Origin: Selaginella tamariscina
Lineage: Eukaryota > Streptophyta > Lycopodiopsida > Selaginellales > Selaginellaceae
Assembly: GCA_003024785.1 (NCBI GenBank)
Contig: PUQB01000022.1
Span: 318,001-382,000 of the forward strand
Direction: 5' to 3'
DNA: 64,000 bases
Shown: piece by piece, positions 59,522 to 64,000 of the stretch
Position numbering within the stretch: the first letter of the stretch is position 1
How the letters are laid out: each line of letters begins with the position of its first letter
Made by a program: the position numbers and the translations under genes
The notes under the pieces: model-generated
Told to the model about the DNA's origin: nothing
What the model saw: only the letters and a program-made list of their open reading frames with translations
Databases searched by the model: none

Positions 59522-61426
59522 CTATCTTTTCATGTTTAAACAGGACGACAAGGGTGTTCCCGCATATTCTTCGCTGTGTGCATATATTGCAACTTCAGAA
59601 GGTGACATGATCCTTATTCCACGAACAGAACTCACAAACTCCCTATAAGAATATGAGTATTAGCTCACGCACGCACGCACACGCACACACACGTATGTTA
59701 TGTATATACTTACTCCCAGCGGTCGTCCCCAACAAGAAGAATATCCCCTTCATTATCCATATAAACAAGCTGCCATCCGGAGTTTTGATCAAGCTGGCCT
59801 TCGAGATTAACATCCTTGCAAGCTCGCTCTTAAGCTCGGAATAATTTCTAAAACGAGTTACATCTACAGATCTTCCAATGGACCCAAGCTTTAATACCTA
59901 GCATCATGTATCTCCTCAGCATGTGTGCGTGCGCAGCGCGCGCGTGTTATGTATTTATGTATAAATTTTATAAGCACATAGGAGACTTATATTTGTACAT
60001 ACAGTTACATAAAACAAAATCCATACATGTTAACCTCCCAAACAAACATGTGTGTGCGTGTGTGTGTGTGCACACTGTTTAACGTATCTATGTGCATATG
60101 TAAACAAGATTTAAGTCTTATATACACACATTATATGGTTCTACCATAATAGTCCATTCCTCTTACATGTCCATCTCTCTCTCTGTCGTGAGTAATAATC
60201 TTCTATATATGTATGTGTGCAATATATCCATATAGCATACACGTGTGTGTGTGTGTGTATAGAGAGAGAGGGGGGGAGAGAGACATCTGTGCATGTACGT
60301 TGTTTTCTTATAACAGTCTATGTGTGTGTGTTGTGTGTGTGTCTGTGTGTGTACTTAAAGTGGAAGCATGCAAAATGCACGTGGAAATTTTCCGTATACA
60401 AATATACATGTACTTCCACGTTGGTACGAGACCATGTCTAAATACAAAAAAATTACATAAATATCCAAAATATAACTATTATAATTCACCCAAGGACCAA
60501 TGCACCTAATGGAACACACACACATACACATACATATACTACACCACAGATACACACATACCTTCGTGTAAGATCTTGTAGACTTGGCCTTCTTCTTGGG
60601 TGGTTGCTGCATCAATTGTATAACATTCTCCTCCTCCCTCATTACATTTCTAGAGCTACTCGGATTCGAATAAGTCGCATTTGTATTGCAGTTCTGGCTC
60701 TGCCTTGGTAACCCAGCCAGTGTAGGAAGGCCCTGTATGAGTGCTTCATTCTGGAAACTACTGAATTGCAGGCTCTCGTTCGGTGCATTTCCATATCCGA
60801 GATTGAACCGTGTTGGATCCGGTACACTCCTCGTGCCGAGGTTAAGATAGTCACTGGAAACTGCAGTAACCCCTTGCCAGGAAGAGTGTAATTGTGCAAA
60901 GTTTTGATCAATCTGTATAATTTATATGAATTTAACTGCAGTTTTTCTTTTCTAGTGTTTATATATATGCTTACACTGGAAGACGATATGTTGTACCACT
61001 GATCAGAAGTGAACTCCTTATTCGAGTTCCATAGTACAGTGTTTCTGGAGAACTGTTCGTCAAGATAATATCTTTACAAAATCTGTAAGGTAATAAATAA
61101 AAAGCTTCTCGAATCCTATTAAATTATAGAATATTGAAGACTCCACCCACAAGATATGTATGCTGGAGAAAACAATACAAATATGTACTCATTGCAGTAT
61201 TTTTTTTTTCTTGATACAGTTAAATGCAATACTTAAGATGTTTAATATACATACAAGATGCAATAATAGATTTAAATCTTAATAAAACTCACTAACATAC
61301 CTGTAAAACTTTGGTGAAGAGGAACGCATACACACAAGCTCATACAGCTTTAGTCAGAGGGCGATATGAGGATATTCCCGTAGTCCGTACTACGGGTCTC
61401 GTGAAGAGCATAGGTTGTTGTGCCAT
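59522..61426 (-). CDS. ARF-like protein with PB1 but no B3 DNA-binding domain
   Basis: Exons on the minus strand: exon 1 about 61,426-61,301 (uncertain), then 61,071-60,975, 60,912-60,562, 59,897-59,714 and 59,642-59,522. Exons 2-3 form a middle region rich in Asn, Ser and Gln, ending in a basic PPKKKAK and RSYTK. Exons 4-5 are a type I/II PB1 domain: the Lys of [18 protein letters not shown], then [19 protein letters not shown] with the acidic OPCA face, then [17 protein letters not shown]1 mediates ARF-ARF and ARF-Aux/IAA contacts. Exon 4 lacks one A near 59,807 (AA for AAA); with it, phases of all internal exons agree. No B3 domain is found up to the next gene at 61,989. The exon 1 frame ([17 protein letters not shown], then [15 protein letters not shown]) needs two bases to join, so the N-terminus is unsure. 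Confidence 0.85.
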
Positions 61427-61569
61427 TAAAACATTTTTTCTTCTATCTTTGTACAATGACAATGTGACTTAATGTAAACAAGAAGAAATATATGGTTGTA
61501 TTTATAGCACAGCTGTTTAAATAATCTTATATGGTGTGTATATGTGTGTATACAGCTGTATAAAAAGAA

Positions 61570-61618
<49 letters not shown>

Positions 61619-61767
61619 TTTTCTTTTAAGAAAAAAGAAACTTCATAAGTCCAAAACTAGGTGCAGCACAGTGGCAGATTTCCAGAAGGCATGAGCTACA
61701 CAGTTATTGGAAACATGGGATTCTATCATCGACCTGCATCAGATTATCAACTGAAACAACTTGCGAA

Positions 61768-61805
<38 letters not shown>

Positions 61806-61988
61806 CTACAATTTATTGTAGATAAGGTGATTCTCGTTGTTAAAGACTGAGTTGTTAAAGAATGTATAGATAGTATGTATGTACTCATTTGGAGATGGAG
61901 ACAGCAGTTACATATGTGTGTATACTATTGAGTGATTGATATTGTATAAATATTAATTCATTATATTTACCTCCAAGAATATAAGGTT
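61427..61988. other. Intergenic interval; putative ARF-like promoter
   Basis: Two nearly identical composite tracts, (TG)n followed by (AG)n, lie at 61,571-61,618 and 61,769-61,803. No coding family. Its short length (about 560 bases) leaves no room for a B3 domain upstream of the ARF-like exons. Confidence 0.6.
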
Positions 61989-63693
61989 TCAAATTGGCTC
62001 CACCAAAGCTTTGAAGATCTCGAGCTTCTCCACCTGTTCTAATGCAAGCTCCACTTGGTCCAGAGGAACTCTCTTTGAAATGACATACTCCCACGGTAAG
62101 TTCACATACTTAGCCATCAAATGGACTCCCTTATAGAAATGACTAAAATCTGATCCCCAGCAACCTTATACAATCAAATGTAAGTGTGTGTGTGTGAGAG
62201 AGAGAGAGAGACCTTTCCTGTTACTACTGACTTGTACACCCACACCCATACACACACATATGCATAAATATACATAGTTGTCATGCACAATTATACATCA
62301 CACACACGTGCGCGCACACACATACACCTTTGATTGTGAGATGTTTCCTGTTGATAAGTTGATGAGGGTTGATGATAGAATCGCCGTTGTCAGTGTACTG
62401 GCCAACAACAATGTATGTTCCACCATCTCTACAGAAGCCCATGCCCTCTGAGATGGCTTCTGGTCTTCCGGTGGCCTCTATCACAACATCTGCCATTCTT
62501 GAGCATGTCAGATTTCCAATCATAGCCAATCTCTCTGCTACTGTAGTTCCCTGAATCATAAGTATGTATCATGCATGGATGTGTGTGTGTGTTGTGTGTG
62601 TGAAAAGATATTATGAGCAAATAGTTAAACTTTACCTCGATATTGACAGTAGAGTCAATCCCAAACTTCTTTATAACTTCAAGACGATGGGCAGGTGCTC
62701 CTGTGACAATCACCTGCAAAGTATATTCTCATATATTCAAATGCTTTATCCTGTATTTATTTATTCACTTAGTACTAGCTTAAGCTAACAGACAGACAAT
62801 ATAGTATGTATATATGATATGCATGTGTACCTGCATTGCTCCACTTAATCGTGCTAACAAAGCTGTCATTAATCCTACAGGACCTGAGCCTTGAACTACG
62901 ACACGGTCCATCAGCTTAATGCCTGCTCTCTCAATTGCATGTAATGCTGTTGGCAATCTGTCAGACATGTTATATAATAAATATTGAACATCAGTAAGTA
63001 TATAAACGTTCTATAGTCTGTGTATGTATAATACATATGCATCTTACCCACATCCACCAGCCATGAATATATGTGGAGGAAGGGCTTCAGGTAAGTGAAT
63101 AACTTTAGTCTTTGGAGGAAGGTAAATGTGTGAAGACCAACCACCTAAAAGCCCCTTTACATTGTTGGGATCCGCGGTGCAAGTAATCCCCAGAACACGT
63201 CTTTTCGAGCATCGTGTTGATTCTTTGTCCACCTTCAAAAACAATGCGGTGTGTGCGTGTGTGTGTGCGTGCATGTGTGTGTGTAACATACCAAGCATGG
63301 AACACAAGAGTTGCAAGTATCAATTACATCAAGATATGTAACCACTGCTCCTTTCTCAATCTAGAGTGAGAAAACGACGAAACCATCAGAAAACTACGAC
63401 ATTCATAAATCATTTAATTAAACAATATATAAAATGTTGAGTACCTGTAAACCATCAACATCCTGTACACAACCCGCAGTGGCAATCACTTTACCAACAG
63501 CAACGTGGCCAGGAATGATTGGATAGGGCACAGTGTTGAGCCGTGAATGCTTGAGGTGTACATCTGTACCACATACCTCGGCCCCCAGCATCTGCAGGAG
63601 AATCGAACCAGATTCCATGTCTTTCAAACTCACATTCGTGCGCTCCACGCTCAGATCGCCGTCTCCCTGCATCAACACGCACACATTCTCCAT
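61989..63693 (-). CDS. Zinc-type alcohol dehydrogenase-like protein (MDR family)
   Basis: Seven exons, all in phase, 368 residues: 63,693-63,445; 63,360-63,292; 63,232-63,048; 62,957-62,831; 62,713-62,636; 62,550-62,328; 62,164-61,989. The catalytic-domain zinc region is VCGTDVH and IIPGHVAVGKV, where the usual Glu after G-H is Val. The structural-zinc loop CNSCVPCL is only partly conserved, and the next exon continues VDKESTRCSKRRVLG. The Rossmann fold is VVVQGSGPVGLMTALLA. The end is the typical helix-rich tail QVEKLEIFKALVEPI. It would oxidise an alcohol or polyol with NAD(P). The family is sure; the substrate cannot be told (sorbitol/threonine-dehydrogenase-like branch is possible). The start ATG is followed by an acceptable zinc-domain entry. 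It is the only multi-exon gene here with no frame break. Confidence 0.92.
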
Positions 63694-63925
63694 CTCTCTC
63701 CTAAAACCCCCGTTTTAGGGTTCTTCCTGCTTAAGTATATAATTAACAAAGCTTGTTATAAATACGTAAATGCGCTGAAATCATTCATGCAGGTTTACTA
63801 ATTATTTACAATTAAATTTTATGTATAAAATCTAAGGAAAATGATTAAACCGACCCTCTAATATTATAAATTTTTTAAATTGTTTTCCAAATTGGTCTTG
63901 AATTAAAATTAATAACACGTTGGTT
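63694..63925. promoter_or_regulatory. Upstream region of the ADH-like gene
   Basis: AT-rich sequence with a CCCCCGTTTTAGGGTTC stretch 20-30 bases upstream of the ATG on the gene strand side. The GGGTTC/AACCCT text resembles telo-box motifs seen in plant promoters. No coding signal. Confidence 0.35.
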
Positions 63926-64000
63926 ATATATAATATTAAACATTTACCAATGGTTTAAATGCAAATATTTAAACCATTGGTAAATGTTTATATTATATAT
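63926..64000. repeat. Near-perfect palindrome at the window end
   Basis: AAACATTTACCAATGGTTTA at 63,938 onward is mirrored by TAAACCATTGGTAAATGTTT round a ~6-base loop (GCAAAT). The arms extend outward through TATATAATAT-like text to about 35 bases each and reach the window edge. It may be a small foldback transposon or cruciform-forming site cut by the window. Confidence 0.85.

Overview
The window is nuclear DNA from a plant. The evidence is spliceosomal introns with GT-AG borders, an auxin-response PB1 domain, a HOOKLESS1-type acetyltransferase, an ICP55-type aminopeptidase, TTTAGGG-like repeats, and plant-type Ty3/gypsy, Ty1/copia and CACTA-like transposons. I cannot name the species. A DNA-binding-domain-less ARF and the retroelement types would fit a non-seed land plant, but that is inference.

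Layout. 1-8,089: 3' part of a large Ty3/gypsy element (A) with an extra ~2.2 kb between integrase and its 3' LTR. 10,060-11,480: broken F-box gene, copy 1. 12,690-13,620: antisense Ty3/gypsy integrase relic. 15,010-23,804: full-length chromovirus (B) with both LTRs, 5-bp target duplication and C-terminal chromodomain. It is split at 18,996-21,641 by a CACTA-like DNA transposon that carries several exons of a mitochondrial 2-enoyl-CoA reductase (MECR) gene. 24,650-25,410: degenerate minisatellite. 26,105-27,625: Ty1/copia remnant. 28,240-32,290 (minus): decayed coding regions, one FCP1/NLI-phosphatase-like, another with ParB-like and methyltransferase-like motifs. 32,740-33,745: array of ~45-bp units built round a GGGATTAATCCC palindrome. 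33,750-35,230: microsatellites and telomere-like repeats. 35,430-42,924: GC-rich LTR element (C), minus strand, with gag and protease but no recognisable reverse transcriptase or integrase; it splits an unidentified plus-strand gene (35,290-44,312).

The right third is the genic part. 44,441-46,026: a very small two-exon gene candidate preceded by a cluster of heat-shock elements. 46,472-47,576 (minus): F-box copy 2. 47,600-50,450: AT desert with a long foldback. 50,508-54,655 (+): ICP55/XPNPEP3-type aminopeptidase P, 15 exons. 56,917-58,260 (minus): HLS1-like N-acetyltransferase. 59,522-61,426 (minus): ARF-like gene with middle region and PB1 but no B3 domain. 61,989-63,693 (minus): intact 7-exon zinc-type alcohol dehydrogenase-like gene. 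These genes have no evident shared pathway.

A caution for every reader of this annotation: nearly all reading-frame breaks in otherwise well conserved genes are one-base losses inside G, C, A or T runs. That pattern looks like residual long-read homopolymer error, so several genes that appear broken here may be intact in the organism.
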